This document shows, piece by piece, positions 37,206-46,438 of a stretch of 64,000 bases of DNA. The stretch comes from an uncultured Bacteroidaceae bacterium (GTDB lineage Bacteria; Bacteroidota; Bacteroidia; Bacteroidales; Bacteroidaceae). The stretch covers positions 25,008 to 89,007 of the forward strand of contig CAKQRW010000004.1 of the NCBI GenBank assembly GCA_934271655.1, in the 5' to 3' direction. The translations under genes were made by a program, and so were the position numbers. Position 1 is the stretch's first letter. Each line of letters opens with the position of its first letter. The notes beneath the pieces were generated by a model. The model was not told the origin of the DNA. It saw nothing but the letters and a program-made list of their open reading frames with translations, and did not search any database.

Positions 37206-38513
37206 ATGGAACATCTCATACATTACACATGGAAACACAAGATTTTTCCTCTCCACGAACTGCGCTCCACCGACGGGCAGACAGTGGAGGTGCTCAATCC
37301 AGGCCTTGCCAACACCAACGACGGTCCCGACTTCATAGGGGCTTCCATTAAGATAGGCGGCACGCTGTGGGCTGGCAATGTGGAGATACACACCAGGTCA
37401 AGCGACTGGTTTCGCCATCACCACGACCACGACAGCAACTACAGCAACGTCATTCTCCATGTGGCTTCTATCATCGACTGCCAGGTGTTCTATCCCGACG
37501 GGCGGGCCATTCCGCAGCTTCAGCTCGACGTGCCTCAATATGTTACGGACAACTATGCCGCACTCATCCAGCGCGATGCCCTGCCGCGATGCAAGGATGT
37601 GCTCGCCACACTGCCTGCCATCTGCATACACAACTGGATGACTTCCCTCACTCTTGAGCGCTTCACCCTGCGCGCCACCCAAATCATGGAGCGCCGCGAG
37701 AGCCTCAACAAGAGTTGGGAAGACACGCTTTTCGTCACCATAGCGCGCAACTTCGGCTTTGGCATCAACGGCAACGCCTTCGAACAATGGGCGCAATCCA
37801 TCCCGATGGCCTCCGCTGGGAAACACCGCGACAGCCTCTTCCAGATAGAGGCCATATTCTTCGGGCAGGCCGGACTGCTCCTCGACGGCATGCACGACGA
37901 GTACAGCCTCGCGCTCCAGAAAGAGTACCGCTACCTGCAGCAGAAGTTCTCGCTCACCCCCATCAATCCCAAGGCATGGAAGTTTCTCCGCCTGCGCCCA
38001 CAGAACTTTCCGCATGTGCGCATAGCGCAGCTCGCCAGCATCTACCACATGCAGAGACTCAGCATGTCCAGCCTGCTGGATGCCAGCAGCCCCGAAGACA
38101 TAGCCGAACTGCTCTCCACCGATGTCAGCGACTACTGGCGCACACACTACACCTTCGGGCCACAGGCCTCCACGCCCTCCGCGCGCAATCTGTCAGCCTC
38201 GTCCATAAGCCTCATAGCCATCAACAGTGTGGCGCCCATGCTTTTTGCCTACGGACGATACAAGTGCGACCAGGACCTGTGCGAGCGAGCCATAGACATA
38301 TGGCAGCACATCAAGCCTGAGAACAACAGCATCATACGCCGATGGAAAGAAGCGGGAATAGCCTGCGCCAACGCAGCCGACAGCCAGGCCCTGATACAGC
38401 AGACCCTGCATTATTGCCAGTCGCGCGACTGCCTGCGCTGCACCTTCGGCTACGAGTATATCAAGCGTACGCCCGACTTGCTGAGAGAGTCGGGAGAGGA
38501 CAGCACATGGTGA
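37206..38513 (+). CDS. DUF2851 family protein
   Basis: A 435-residue protein matching the Bacteroidetes family DUF2851 by its N-terminal block (FPLHELRSTDGQTVEVLNPG over residues about 14-33; then GPDFIGASIKIGGTLWAGNVEIH) and C-terminal CLRCTFG. No signal peptide or membrane segment. The conserved NxGPDF..A.I.I....W.GNVEIH pattern looks enzymatic, but no activity is known to me. The start at 37206 gives MEHLIHYTW; the longer frame adds thirteen residues. Confidence 0.85.
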   Translation: MEHLIHYTWKHKIFPLHELRSTDGQTVEVLNPGLANTNDGPDFIGASIKIGGTLWAGNVEIHTRSSDWFRHHHDHDSNYSNVILHVASIIDCQVFYPDGRAIPQLQLDVPQYVTDNYAALIQRDALPRCKDVLATLPAICIHNWMTSLTLERFTLRATQIMERRESLNKSWEDTLFVTIARNFGFGINGNAFEQWAQSIPMASAGKHRDSLFQIEAIFFGQAGLLLDGMHDEYSLALQKEYRYLQQKFSLTPINPKAWKFLRLRPQNFPHVRIAQLASIYHMQRLSMSSLLDASSPEDIAELLSTDVSDYWRTHYTFGPQASTPSARNLSASSISLIAINSVAPMLFAYGRYKCDQDLCERAIDIWQHIKPENNSIIRRWKEAGIACANAADSQALIQQTLHYCQSRDCLRCTFGYEYIKRTPDLLRESGEDSTW

Positions 38514-38599
38514 GCGGCCTGATGGTTGAGTCAGCTTCCCATGCCATGTGTCACTTCTCTTTCTGCCCTGACGAAATCTTCTGGATGACAAAAACAAGA

Positions 38600-38640
38600 A
38601 ATGTCCAAGCACTCCTTATGAGCGTTTGGACATTTCCTTA
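38600..38640. terminator. Hairpin downstream of tRNA-Trp
   Basis: Arms AAATGTCCAA and TTGGACATTT (from about 38602 and ending near 38638) with a roughly 16-nt loop. On the minus strand it follows tRNA-Trp; on the plus strand it ends the DUF2851 unit. Confidence 0.65.
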
Positions 38641-38642
38641 TG

Positions 38643-38715
38643 CACAGGGTGAGGGACTCGAACCCCCGACCCTCGGTTTTGGAGACCGATATTCTACCAA
38701 CTAAACTAACCCTGT
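38643..38715 (-). tRNA. tRNA-Trp (anticodon CCA)
   Basis: Folds as a cloverleaf: acceptor ACAGGGT/ACCCTGT, D-arm with AGTTGG, anticodon loop CTCCAAA (CCA), T-loop TTCGAGT. CCA end not encoded. It follows tRNA-Arg on the same strand, probably one transcript. Confidence 0.93.
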
Positions 38716-38764
38716 GTATGTCGCAAAAAAGAAGCATTCCTCAGCCTTCACGCAGTCTTTCGGG

Positions 38765-38836
38765 TAGCTCCACCGGGAATCGAACCCGGATCTAATCTTT
38801 AGGAGAGACTTGTTCTATCCATTGAACTATGGGGCC
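38765..38836 (-). tRNA. tRNA-Arg (anticodon CCU)
   Basis: Cloverleaf with anticodon loop CTCCTAA (CCU, reads AGG), T-arm CCGGG/CCCGG with TTCGATT. The acceptor GGCCCCA pairs with TGGAGCT, leaving a C4-A69 mismatch and a G1-U72 wobble. Confidence 0.9.
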
Positions 38837-38855
38837 GACTTCCCTTTTTGCGAGT

Positions 38856-38864
38856 GCAAAGGTA
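38856..38864 (-). promoter_or_regulatory. tRNA -7 box TACCTTTGC
   Basis: TAnnTTTG match on the minus strand about 20 nt upstream of mature tRNA-Arg. Confidence 0.75.
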
Positions 38865-39022
38865 AGAAAAATATTTCAAACGCCACTCATCATACACGAA
38901 GTTTTTTCACGACAAGGCAGTTTTTCCCACTTTCAAGCCACGTGCAGCATAAATAAAGTTAAGAAAAAGTCGTTGTAACATAATTTTAGCCCTGCAAGGT
39001 TCCACATTCAAAATAAAAGTGG

Positions 39023-39031
39023 TAAATTTGG
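39023..39031 (+). promoter_or_regulatory. Nucleoside kinase -7 box TAAATTTGG
   Basis: TAnnTTTG match 66 nt before the chosen start; it lies inside the longer open frame (from 39019), which argues against that longer start. Confidence 0.65.
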
Positions 39032-39096
39032 AATCTGATAGAAACAATACGCCAAAAAGAAAAAAAAACAACACACCAAAAGAAAAGAATACGGTC

Positions 39097-40209
39097 ATGC
39101 AAAAGATAGAATATGTAGACAACCGCAGCCTCGAACTCTTTGAAGTGAACGAGGTCTTCATGCAGCTGGCAAAGCAACTGCCAGCCGAGATGAAGAAAGA
39201 GATGCTTGACAAGGTCATCAACGACCTGGCAGACGACATAGACCCGCAGCAGCTCTTCAGCAACAGGCTGAAGACTGTGTGCATGTCGATAGGAGCGATG
39301 AACAAAGTGGTGGACCGAGGCGACGCCTACAAGATGGTGAAGCTCGCTGAGGTGCTGCAGACCCACGGCATAGATATGCTTGGCAAGCATGTGGCAGACA
39401 CGCCTTCCATCAAGGCCGTGCTCATTGCGGGACCATCGTCCAGCGGCAAGACCACCTTCAGCAAGAAGCTCAACAAGGGACTTGAGAAATATGGCATCCA
39501 CTCCCAGTGCATCTCGCTCGACGACTACTATGTAGACCGTGAGCTGACGCCTCTCGACGAGAACGGCGAATACGACTTCGAGAGCATACACGCCATCAAC
39601 ATAGACCAGTTCCAGACAGACCTGTCCGACTTGCTGAGCGGCAAGGAGGTGGAGCTGCCCCGCTACGAGTTCCGCACGGGCAAGAGCGTCAAGAGCGGCA
39701 GGCACATCAGCCTCGGCGACAGCAGCGTGCTCATCATCGAGGGCATACACGGCCTCAACCCGCTGCTCACACAGCGCCTGCCAGCCGACCGTCTCTTCCG
39801 CATCTACATCTCGGGACTTACTGTGGCCAAGAACGATGACGGCACATATTTCCCCACTACAGACAACCGTCTCATACGCCGCATGGTACGCGACGCACAG
39901 TTTCGCAATACCACTGCCAGCGCCACTCTCAGCAGGTGGCCGTCTGTGCGCCACGGCGAAAACAAATGGGTAGTGCCCTTCCAGCAGAACGCCGACGCCA
40001 ATTTCTGCACGGCCTTCCAGTATGAGCTGGCCATACTGAAGAAGCAGGCCCTGCCGTTGCTTGAGGCGGTGCCGCAGGACGACCCATACTACCTGGAGGC
40101 CCAGCGCCTCAAGTGGGTGCTCAACCATTTCCACGACATATCGGCCGACATGCTGCCCACCGACTCGCTGCTTAGGGAATTTGTGGGAGGAAGCGCATTC
40201 GAATATTAG
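39097..40209 (+). CDS. Nucleoside (uridine) kinase, short form
   Basis: A 370-residue P-loop kinase of the phosphoribulokinase/uridine kinase family. The P-loop is AGPSSSGKTTF (near residue 111), followed by the family motifs ISLDDYYVDRE, DENGEYDFES, VLIIEGIHGLNP and NTTASATLSRWPSVRHGE. Relatives in Bacteroides are typically about 550 residues, with an N-terminal TGS/ThrRS-like part; here only about 100 residues precede the kinase. The promoter just upstream suggests the short form is genuine rather than a truncation. Substrate (uridine/cytidine) is by family. Confidence 0.85.
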   Translation: MQKIEYVDNRSLELFEVNEVFMQLAKQLPAEMKKEMLDKVINDLADDIDPQQLFSNRLKTVCMSIGAMNKVVDRGDAYKMVKLAEVLQTHGIDMLGKHVADTPSIKAVLIAGPSSSGKTTFSKKLNKGLEKYGIHSQCISLDDYYVDRELTPLDENGEYDFESIHAINIDQFQTDLSDLLSGKEVELPRYEFRTGKSVKSGRHISLGDSSVLIIEGIHGLNPLLTQRLPADRLFRIYISGLTVAKNDDGTYFPTTDNRLIRRMVRDAQFRNTTASATLSRWPSVRHGENKWVVPFQQNADANFCTAFQYELAILKKQALPLLEAVPQDDPYYLEAQRLKWVLNHFHDISADMLPTDSLLREFVGGSAFEY

Positions 40210-40256
40210 AGCCCCGGCCTGGCCAAGGCAAGACTGCCTCCACATATCTGCATCGC

Positions 40257-40366
40257 AAGCCTAAGGATAGCGTAGCATAAACCTAAGGATAACGCACCGC
40301 AAACCTAAGGATAACGCACCGCAAGCCTAAGGATGACGCATTGCAAACATAATGACAGCGTTTATA
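40257..40366. repeat. 22-bp tandem array, AAACCTAAGGAT family
   Basis: Copies start at 40257, 40279, 40301, 40323 and 40345, exactly 22 bp apart, of the form AA(A/G)CCTAAGGATAACGCA; the fifth is degenerate and a possible sixth fades out by 40388. Shares AAACCTAAGGAT with the array at 18390. Confidence 0.9.
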
Positions 40367-40427
40367 AATCTAAGAACGACCTGATATTCAGTCGTATTCC
40401 TACATTATAACACAATAGAAAGACATA

Positions 40428-40475
40428 ATAAATAAACATAGGGATTGCCCTTTGGCAATCCCTATGTTTATTTAT
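40428..40475. terminator. Bidirectional terminator, kinase/dgt
   Basis: Perfect 22-bp arms (40428-40449 and 40454-40475) with loop CTTT; core CATAGGGATTGCC, A/T tails on both sides (ATAAATAAA..TTTATTTAT). Confidence 0.93.
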
Positions 40476-40542
40476 ATATACACAAAAAGACAGGAGTCAG
40501 CATCCCTCCAGAGCAGCATAGCGTCCTTCCCCATGCCGCACA

Positions 40543-41856
40543 TCATATCATAGGCAGGCTCTCCCCCTTTATCTTTCTGTATAGGTCGAGGGCAAAGACA
40601 TCCGTCATGCCCGACACATAGTCGAGCACCGCCATGATGCGCCCGTAGGTGTCGGAACTGTCCACCTCATACTGGCTCGACACCCTGTCGAGCAGCAGTT
40701 GGCTATAGGCATGCGTGGGATTCATCACAGCATTGATGAACAGGTCTATCAGCGTGTATATGATCTTGTAGCCCGCCAGTTCCGTGTCTATGACCAGACG
40801 GCTGCGGTAGATGCGGCTTTCAGCCACCTTCTTGCACACCTCATACGCATCCCTTATCAGCGGACACGAATTGTCTATCAGCGAGCCCTCAAACTTACCG
40901 TCAAGCATCTTGTCCTCATTCTTCACGAACACGCGCACACACTCATCTATCAAAGCTCCGATGGCGCACGAGCGGAAATAGACCACATCCTCATTCTTGT
41001 CGTCCACCTGCTTCGATTTCTCGATGATTCTCTCGCGCTTGTCCGACGGCACAAAGCCCAACATGAGGTCTCTGGTCTCCTCAAACGAGAGTATCTTCAG
41101 CTTGTGCGAATCCTCTATGTCCATTATCTCATAACAGATGTCATCGGCGGCTTCTACCAGATAGGCCAGTGGATGGCGGCACCACCCTGCCCCCTTCCGC
41201 TTCAGCCCCAGCCTTGTGGCTATCCTCTCAAAGATGCGCGCCTCCTGCACGAAGTAGCCAAACTTCTGCTTTGTGGCCTCGGAAGCGGGGAAAGGATATT
41301 TCACGATGCTCGCCAGAGTGGAGTATGTGAGCACAAATCCTCCAGCCCGGCGTCCCTTGAACTGATGGGTCAACAGTCTGAAAGCGTTAGCGTTTCCATC
41401 ATAATGCGTGATGTCGGCCCACTGGTCGCTCGTCAACATGCTCTTGTACTTCCGCCCTTCTCCCTCAAGGAAGTAGGAGGCTATGGCACGCTCGCCAGAG
41501 TGTCCAAAAGGCGGATTGCCCATGTCGTGAGCCAGGCATGCCGCACTGACTATGGCTCCAAGTTCTCCGAAGACAGTTTCCGCCATGTCCGGATGCTTGG
41601 CCATAAGGGCATGCCCCACCTCGTCGCCAAGGCTCCTGCCCACACTCGACACCTCAAGGGAGTGGGTCAACCTGTTGTGGACGAACACGCTGCCCGGCAG
41701 CGGAAACACCTGCGTCTTGTTCTGCAGCCGCCTGAACGGAGCGGAGAAAATCAGCCTGTCTGAGTCGCGCTTGAACTCCGTGCGCTCATCCTTGCGGGCC
41801 AGCCCCAGTTCCTCCTGTCCGAGCCTGATGCCTGATATCAATTGTTTCCATTCCAT
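40543..41856 (-). CDS. dgt: dGTP triphosphohydrolase-like HD protein
   Basis: HD-domain enzyme that hydrolyses dNTPs (classically dGTP) to the nucleoside and triphosphate. The 437-residue protein has the family opening (ERTEFKRDSDRLIFSAPFRRLQNKTQVF split over residues 25-52), RLTHSLEVSSVGR and the HD motif CLAHDMGNPPFGHSGE. It is divergent from dut, so two nucleotide-pool enzymes share an upstream region. Confidence 0.93.
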   Translation of the reverse strand: MEWKQLISGIRLGQEELGLARKDERTEFKRDSDRLIFSAPFRRLQNKTQVFPLPGSVFVHNRLTHSLEVSSVGRSLGDEVGHALMAKHPDMAETVFGELGAIVSAACLAHDMGNPPFGHSGERAIASYFLEGEGRKYKSMLTSDQWADITHYDGNANAFRLLTHQFKGRRAGGFVLTYSTLASIVKYPFPASEATKQKFGYFVQEARIFERIATRLGLKRKGAGWCRHPLAYLVEAADDICYEIMDIEDSHKLKILSFEETRDLMLGFVPSDKRERIIEKSKQVDDKNEDVVYFRSCAIGALIDECVRVFVKNEDKMLDGKFEGSLIDNSCPLIRDAYEVCKKVAESRIYRSRLVIDTELAGYKIIYTLIDLFINAVMNPTHAYSQLLLDRVSSQYEVDSSDTYGRIMAVLDYVSGMTDVFALDLYRKIKGESLPMI

Positions 41857-41954
41857 ATTCTACATGTTTTCCAGTATACACTGGCGGCAAGGCCACGCGT
41901 GCAACGACACACACGCACAGTCTGCCCACCCATATACATTATTGTTAATTAACG

Positions 41955-41963
41955 ACAAATTTA
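41955..41963 (-). promoter_or_regulatory. dgt -7 box TAAATTTGT
   Basis: TAnnTTTG match on the minus strand, about 98 nt upstream of dgt. Confidence 0.6.
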
Positions 41964-42006
41964 ATACAAACTTCCCATTCCATACACTCCTTTCTTCATT
42001 TTTTAG

Positions 42007-42015
42007 TAACTTTGC
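42007..42015 (+). promoter_or_regulatory. dut -7 box TAACTTTGC
   Basis: TAnnTTTG match; the dut start is 16 nt downstream of it, giving a leader of about ten nucleotides. Confidence 0.75.
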
Positions 42016-42030
42016 ATCAAAAATATCATT

Positions 42031-42465
42031 ATGAAAATACAAATCATTAACAAATCACACCATCCGCTGCCACAATACGCCACGCCGCTCTCAGCTGGCA
42101 TGGATCTCAGAGCCAATCTCAGCGAACCCGTCATCCTCAAGCCAATGGAGCGCGCACTCGTGCCTACAGGACTCTTCATGGCGCTGCCAGCTGGCTACGA
42201 GGCCCAGGTGCGCCCACGCTCAGGACTGGCCCTGAAGAAAGGCATCACCGTGCTCAACTCGCCTGGCACCATCGATGCCGACTACCGCGGAGAGATATGC
42301 GTCATACTCATCAACCTCTCCTCAGAACCTTTCGCCATCAACGACGGAGAGCGCATAGCGCAGATGGTCATTGCCAAGCATGAGCAGCCCGAGCTCATAG
42401 AGACGGACACGCTCGATGAGACTGAGCGCGGAGCAGGAGGCTTCGGGCACAGCGGCGTGAAATGA
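42031..42465 (+). CDS. dut: dUTP diphosphatase
   Basis: Trimeric dUTPase (144 residues) making dUMP and keeping uracil out of DNA. All five motifs are present: SAGMDLRA, RPRSGLALKKG, NSPGTIDADYRGEI, RIAQMVI and the C-terminal arm RGAGGFGHSG. First gene of dut-TPR-DUF4292-envC, an order conserved in Bacteroidetes. Confidence 0.97.
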   Translation: MKIQIINKSHHPLPQYATPLSAGMDLRANLSEPVILKPMERALVPTGLFMALPAGYEAQVRPRSGLALKKGITVLNSPGTIDADYRGEICVILINLSSEPFAINDGERIAQMVIAKHEQPELIETDTLDETERGAGGFGHSGVK

Positions 42466-42529
42466 CACACCGCCACGGACACTAATAAGGAACAACAGGG
42501 CACACACAGGCCCAACACATCTATTCATC

Positions 42530-44140
42530 ATGAAGCGCATAGCTCTTTTATTGACATACCTGCTTACATTCTGCGCCGCCAGCGCGCAGTCAACCAAATT
42601 CGACTATTTATTCCAGGAAGCGATAAGGCAAAAGCAGCTTTTCCACTACGATGCGGCCATCGACCTGTTCAACTACTGCCACACCCTCGACCCACAATCA
42701 GGAGCGGCACTCTACGAACTGTCCACGCTCTACCGCTACGCCAACAATGACAGCCTCGCCACAGAGGCTCTCGAAAAGGCGTCGAAGCTCTACCCCGACA
42801 ATTTCTGGTACAAGAGCAGCCTCGTCCGACTCTACCTCAACGCCAACCGCAACGACGAGGCTCTGAAGCATGTGGAGGAGATGGCCAAGCAGTTTCCGGA
42901 GAAAAGCGAGGTGCTCATGATGCTTCTTGAACTGTATGAGAAGAAGAACGACTACGCCAATATGGTGAAGGTGCTCGACAAGATAGAGGTGAAAGAGGGC
43001 AAGAGCGAGCAGCTGTCCATGGAGAAATTCCGCATCTTCCTGCAGATGAACGACGAGAAGCGCGCCTTCTCCGAGATGAAGGCCCTGGCCGATGAGTATC
43101 CCAACGACCTGCGCTACCAGGTAGTCATCGGCGACCTGTACCTCGACGCCGGACGCAAGGACGAGGCCGTCAAGCAGTACAAGGCCGTGGAGGCTCTCGA
43201 CTCCACCAACGCCACCCTGCAGCTGTCACTATGCAACTACTATGAGCATGAGGGCAACGACAGCCTCTACCACAAGTATCTGACCAGCCTGCTCACCAAC
43301 CCCAACGTGGACGATGCGGCACGACTGCGCATGATGGCCGTGGTGGTGAGGGAAAACATTGAGCGCAACGCCGACTCCACATTTATCCTCAACCTCTTCG
43401 ACAAGGTGCTGCAAGAGCCGCAGACCAATGCCTCGCTCCTCGAACTGAGGGTGCGCTACATGGTCACACGCGACATGCCGCACAACGAGATACGCCCGTT
43501 CCTCTACAAGATGCTTGACATCGACCCAGAGAACAACACAGCCAGACAGCAACTTCTGGCCTATGCCGTGGAGGAACAGGACACCGTGAGCATACTCAAC
43601 ATATGCAAGCCAGCCATCGACTACAAGAGCGAAGACCCCATATTCTATTATTATCTGGGAGTGAGCTACATCATGCTCGACGAGCCGCAAAAGGCTCTCG
43701 ACGCCCTCACGGCTGGACTGCCGCGGGTGGCTAAGAGCAGCAACGACAACAAGCTGCAGCTGACAAGCAACATCTATGGCATGCTGGGCGACATATATCA
43801 CAAGCTTGGCAACGACGACAAGGCGTTCCAGGCCTATGACTCATGCCTCGTGTACACGCAGGACGACGCCACCGTGCTCAACAACTACGCGTATTATCTC
43901 TCGCTGAAGAAGAAAGACCTGGCCAAAGCCGAGGAGATGAGCCGACGCTCCAACGAGCTGGAACCGGACAACTCGACCTATCTCGACACCTACGCATGGG
44001 TGCTCTACCAGCTGAAGCGGTATGACGAAGCCAAGGAGACCATGGACAAAGCCGTGGAGATAATGAAAAAAGAAGAAGAGGAACCATCCGACGACGTGCT
44101 CATGCACATAAAGAAAATCAACAGGAAATATAAAAAATAG
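42530..44140 (+). CDS. Exported TPR-repeat protein
   Basis: A 536-residue protein with a signal peptide (MKRIALLLTYLLTFCAASAQ) and TPR-like helical repeats throughout (for example YDAAIDLFNYCHTLDP near residue 45 and GDIYHKLGNDDKAFQAYDSCL near 430). TPR arrays hold partner proteins; in this conserved operon the partners may be the DUF4292 lipoprotein or EnvC, but that is inference. Confidence 0.85.
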   Translation: MKRIALLLTYLLTFCAASAQSTKFDYLFQEAIRQKQLFHYDAAIDLFNYCHTLDPQSGAALYELSTLYRYANNDSLATEALEKASKLYPDNFWYKSSLVRLYLNANRNDEALKHVEEMAKQFPEKSEVLMMLLELYEKKNDYANMVKVLDKIEVKEGKSEQLSMEKFRIFLQMNDEKRAFSEMKALADEYPNDLRYQVVIGDLYLDAGRKDEAVKQYKAVEALDSTNATLQLSLCNYYEHEGNDSLYHKYLTSLLTNPNVDDAARLRMMAVVVRENIERNADSTFILNLFDKVLQEPQTNASLLELRVRYMVTRDMPHNEIRPFLYKMLDIDPENNTARQQLLAYAVEEQDTVSILNICKPAIDYKSEDPIFYYYLGVSYIMLDEPQKALDALTAGLPRVAKSSNDNKLQLTSNIYGMLGDIYHKLGNDDKAFQAYDSCLVYTQDDATVLNNYAYYLSLKKKDLAKAEEMSRRSNELEPDNSTYLDTYAWVLYQLKRYDEAKETMDKAVEIMKKEEEEPSDDVLMHIKKINRKYKK

Positions 44141-44149
44141 CACTAAGCC

Positions 44150-44824
44150 ATGCACTATCCACACACACACAGACATCTGCTGCACCTATGCTCCATATGC
44201 CTTCTCATCATGGCTCTCGCCTCATGCCGCTCGTCACGAAAAGCTGCAAGCGAGACCACAGACACTCCTGCCATAGGCACAATCACTCCTGCAGAAGGCA
44301 ACAGCAAAGAGGACAGCGAGAAGAAGAAGGAAGAGAAGACAGACTCAAAGGACAATATAGCCGACGGCACCAACTTCACAGCCAAGGTGAGGGTGACCAT
44401 CACACAGGACAAGAAAGACGTGAGCACCACAGGCACGCTGCGCATGCGCTACGGCGACGTGATACAGATCACACTGAGCGATCCCATCATTGGGCTGGCG
44501 GAAGTGGGACGCATGGAGATATCGCCCAAGAACATTCTCATCATAGACCGCATCAACAAAAGGTATGTTGACACGACATACGAAGAGTTCAAGGCTCTGA
44601 AGAGCAACCATATCACTTTCGAATCCGTCCAGTCTCTCTTCTGGAAGGAAGCACAAAAATCTGACAAGCTCTCATACACATTCCCCGCAAGCAAGCCTAT
44701 CAAACTCGACCTCGAACTGTCCAACAAAGGGAATAGCTCCAACTGGACAGCGCACAGCAGCGTGTCGAGCCGATACACTAAAACAGATGTCAACGAACTC
44801 TTCAGAAGCATGATACAACAGTGA
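44150..44824 (+). CDS. DUF4292 family lipoprotein
   Basis: A 224-residue lipoprotein: signal peptide ending LASC (near residue 25), a charged low-complexity linker rich in Glu and Lys (about 50-72), then a DUF4292 domain (NFTAKVRVTITQDKKDVSTT, then YGDVIQITLSDPIIGLAEVGRMEISPKNILIIDR). The beta-rich domain resembles LolB/LppX-type lipid-binding folds, but function is unproven. Its stop overlaps the GTG start of envC (GTGA). Confidence 0.85.
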   Translation: MHYPHTHRHLLHLCSICLLIMALASCRSSRKAASETTDTPAIGTITPAEGNSKEDSEKKKEEKTDSKDNIADGTNFTAKVRVTITQDKKDVSTTGTLRMRYGDVIQITLSDPIIGLAEVGRMEISPKNILIIDRINKRYVDTTYEEFKALKSNHITFESVQSLFWKEAQKSDKLSYTFPASKPIKLDLELSNKGNSSNWTAHSSVSSRYTKTDVNELFRSMIQQ

Positions 44825-46383
44825 AAAACTTTCTACTCATCTTACTATACCTCACCCTCTCTCTTCCGATAGCAGCACAGACCCAGAGGAAGAACAGTAC
44901 GACATATAACAAAAAGGCACAGACATCGCAGCGCAAGAGCTCCTCCCAAAAAGGCAAGACAGCACAAAAGGGCAAGACTGCCGACAAGAAGACACAGCTC
45001 CGCAACGAACGCTCCGCCACAGAAAAGGCGCGCAAACAGTCGCAGGCACGACTCGCACAACTCAACAAGGACGTGAAGGCGAGCCTCGACAGCGTGCTCG
45101 TGCTCGACCACCAGATAGGCCGACAGCAGAAGTCGATAGACAGCCTCAACAACGACATAGTATTGCTGGACCACACCATAGACACTCTCAACATCCAGAT
45201 AGACAGGTTGCAAAAGGAACTGACCGTGAAGAAGCGACGCTACGCCAAGGCCATGGTGTATATGCGCAAGAACAAGTCGCTGCAAAACAGGCTCATGTTC
45301 ATCTTCTCTGCCGACAACTTCATGCAGATGATACGACGCATGCGCTACATGCGCGAGTATTCCAGATTCCAGAAGGCGCAGGGCGAACTGCTCAAAGAGA
45401 AGCAACTGGAAGTGAAAACCAGGCAGAATGACCTGCTCGCCACCAAGGCCATGAAGGAGCAGAGCAAGCTGAACGTGGAGAGGGAGAAGCTGTCGCTGCA
45501 AGCCATGAAGAACAACTGCCAGACCCAGGTGTCGTTCCTCAACAAGAACATATCCACCGTGCGCAGCCAAATACAGGAATACCAGAAGAAAGAACAGGCC
45601 CTCAACGCAGAGATAGACCGCATCATACAGGCTGAGATAGAGGCGCAGCGCAGAGCCGAGGCTGAGCGCAAACGGCGTGAGGCAGCAGCACGCGCCAAGG
45701 CCGAAGCCGAAGCAAGAGCCAAGGCCAAGCGCCTGGCTGAGGCTAAAGCCGCGGCTGAGAGGGCGCGCAAAGCGGCTGAGGCAGCTGAGCTGGCACGGAA
45801 AAACGCCAAGACAGAGGAGGAGCGCAGCAGGGCAAAGGCAGAGGCTGACAAGGCCAAGAGCAACCTGCGCACAGCCGAAGATGATGTCAAGACAGCCACT
45901 AAAGAGGAGAAGGCCGAACGTCGAAAGGCTGAGACATGGAGGGAGAACAGCAGCTCCGACTCACGCCTGTCAAATAATTTTGCAAGCAACAAGGGCCGTC
46001 TGCCAATACCCATCACGGGCAGCTACAGCATTGTCGGACACTACGGACGATACACCGTCTCAGGCCTCAGCAGCGTGACGCTCAACAATCGCGGCGTTGA
46101 CATACGAGGACAACAGGGATGCTGCGCGCGCGCAGTCTTTGAGGGCACGGTAAGCTCCATCTTCCAGTATGGCGGCTCATATACCGTCATGCTCAGGCAC
46201 GGCTCATACATATCCGTCTACTCTGGTCTCTCATCTGTCAACGTGAGCAAGGGGCAGAGCGTGAGCACACGCTCTACACTCGGGGCCATTGGAGCCAACA
46301 GCGACGGACGCTACGTGCTCCATTTCCAGTTGCGCAACAGCTCTGGCAACCAAAGCCTCAACCCTGAACAATGGATAAGGTAG
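44821..46383 (+). CDS. EnvC-like murein hydrolase activator, degenerate LytM
   Basis: A 520-residue periplasmic protein: signal peptide, Lys/Gln-rich segment, long coiled coil (about residues 50-370, with an Ala/Lys/Glu-rich KAEAEARAKAKRLAEAKA core), then an M23/LytM domain (about 395-520). The zinc ligands look lost: NNRGVDI replaces HxGVD and VLHFQLR replaces HxHFE, so it should activate an amidase rather than cleave peptidoglycan, as EnvC does at division. The GTG start at 44821 overlaps the previous stop. Confidence 0.88.
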   Translation: MKNFLLILLYLTLSLPIAAQTQRKNSTTYNKKAQTSQRKSSSQKGKTAQKGKTADKKTQLRNERSATEKARKQSQARLAQLNKDVKASLDSVLVLDHQIGRQQKSIDSLNNDIVLLDHTIDTLNIQIDRLQKELTVKKRRYAKAMVYMRKNKSLQNRLMFIFSADNFMQMIRRMRYMREYSRFQKAQGELLKEKQLEVKTRQNDLLATKAMKEQSKLNVEREKLSLQAMKNNCQTQVSFLNKNISTVRSQIQEYQKKEQALNAEIDRIIQAEIEAQRRAEAERKRREAAARAKAEAEARAKAKRLAEAKAAAERARKAAEAAELARKNAKTEEERSRAKAEADKAKSNLRTAEDDVKTATKEEKAERRKAETWRENSSSDSRLSNNFASNKGRLPIPITGSYSIVGHYGRYTVSGLSSVTLNNRGVDIRGQQGCCARAVFEGTVSSIFQYGGSYTVMLRHGSYISVYSGLSSVNVSKGQSVSTRSTLGAIGANSDGRYVLHFQLRNSSGNQSLNPEQWIR

Positions 46384-46438
46384 CTATAAGTATTGGCAAG
46401 TATCCAAGGTGATTCCGACCTGTATGGCCACAAAATAC

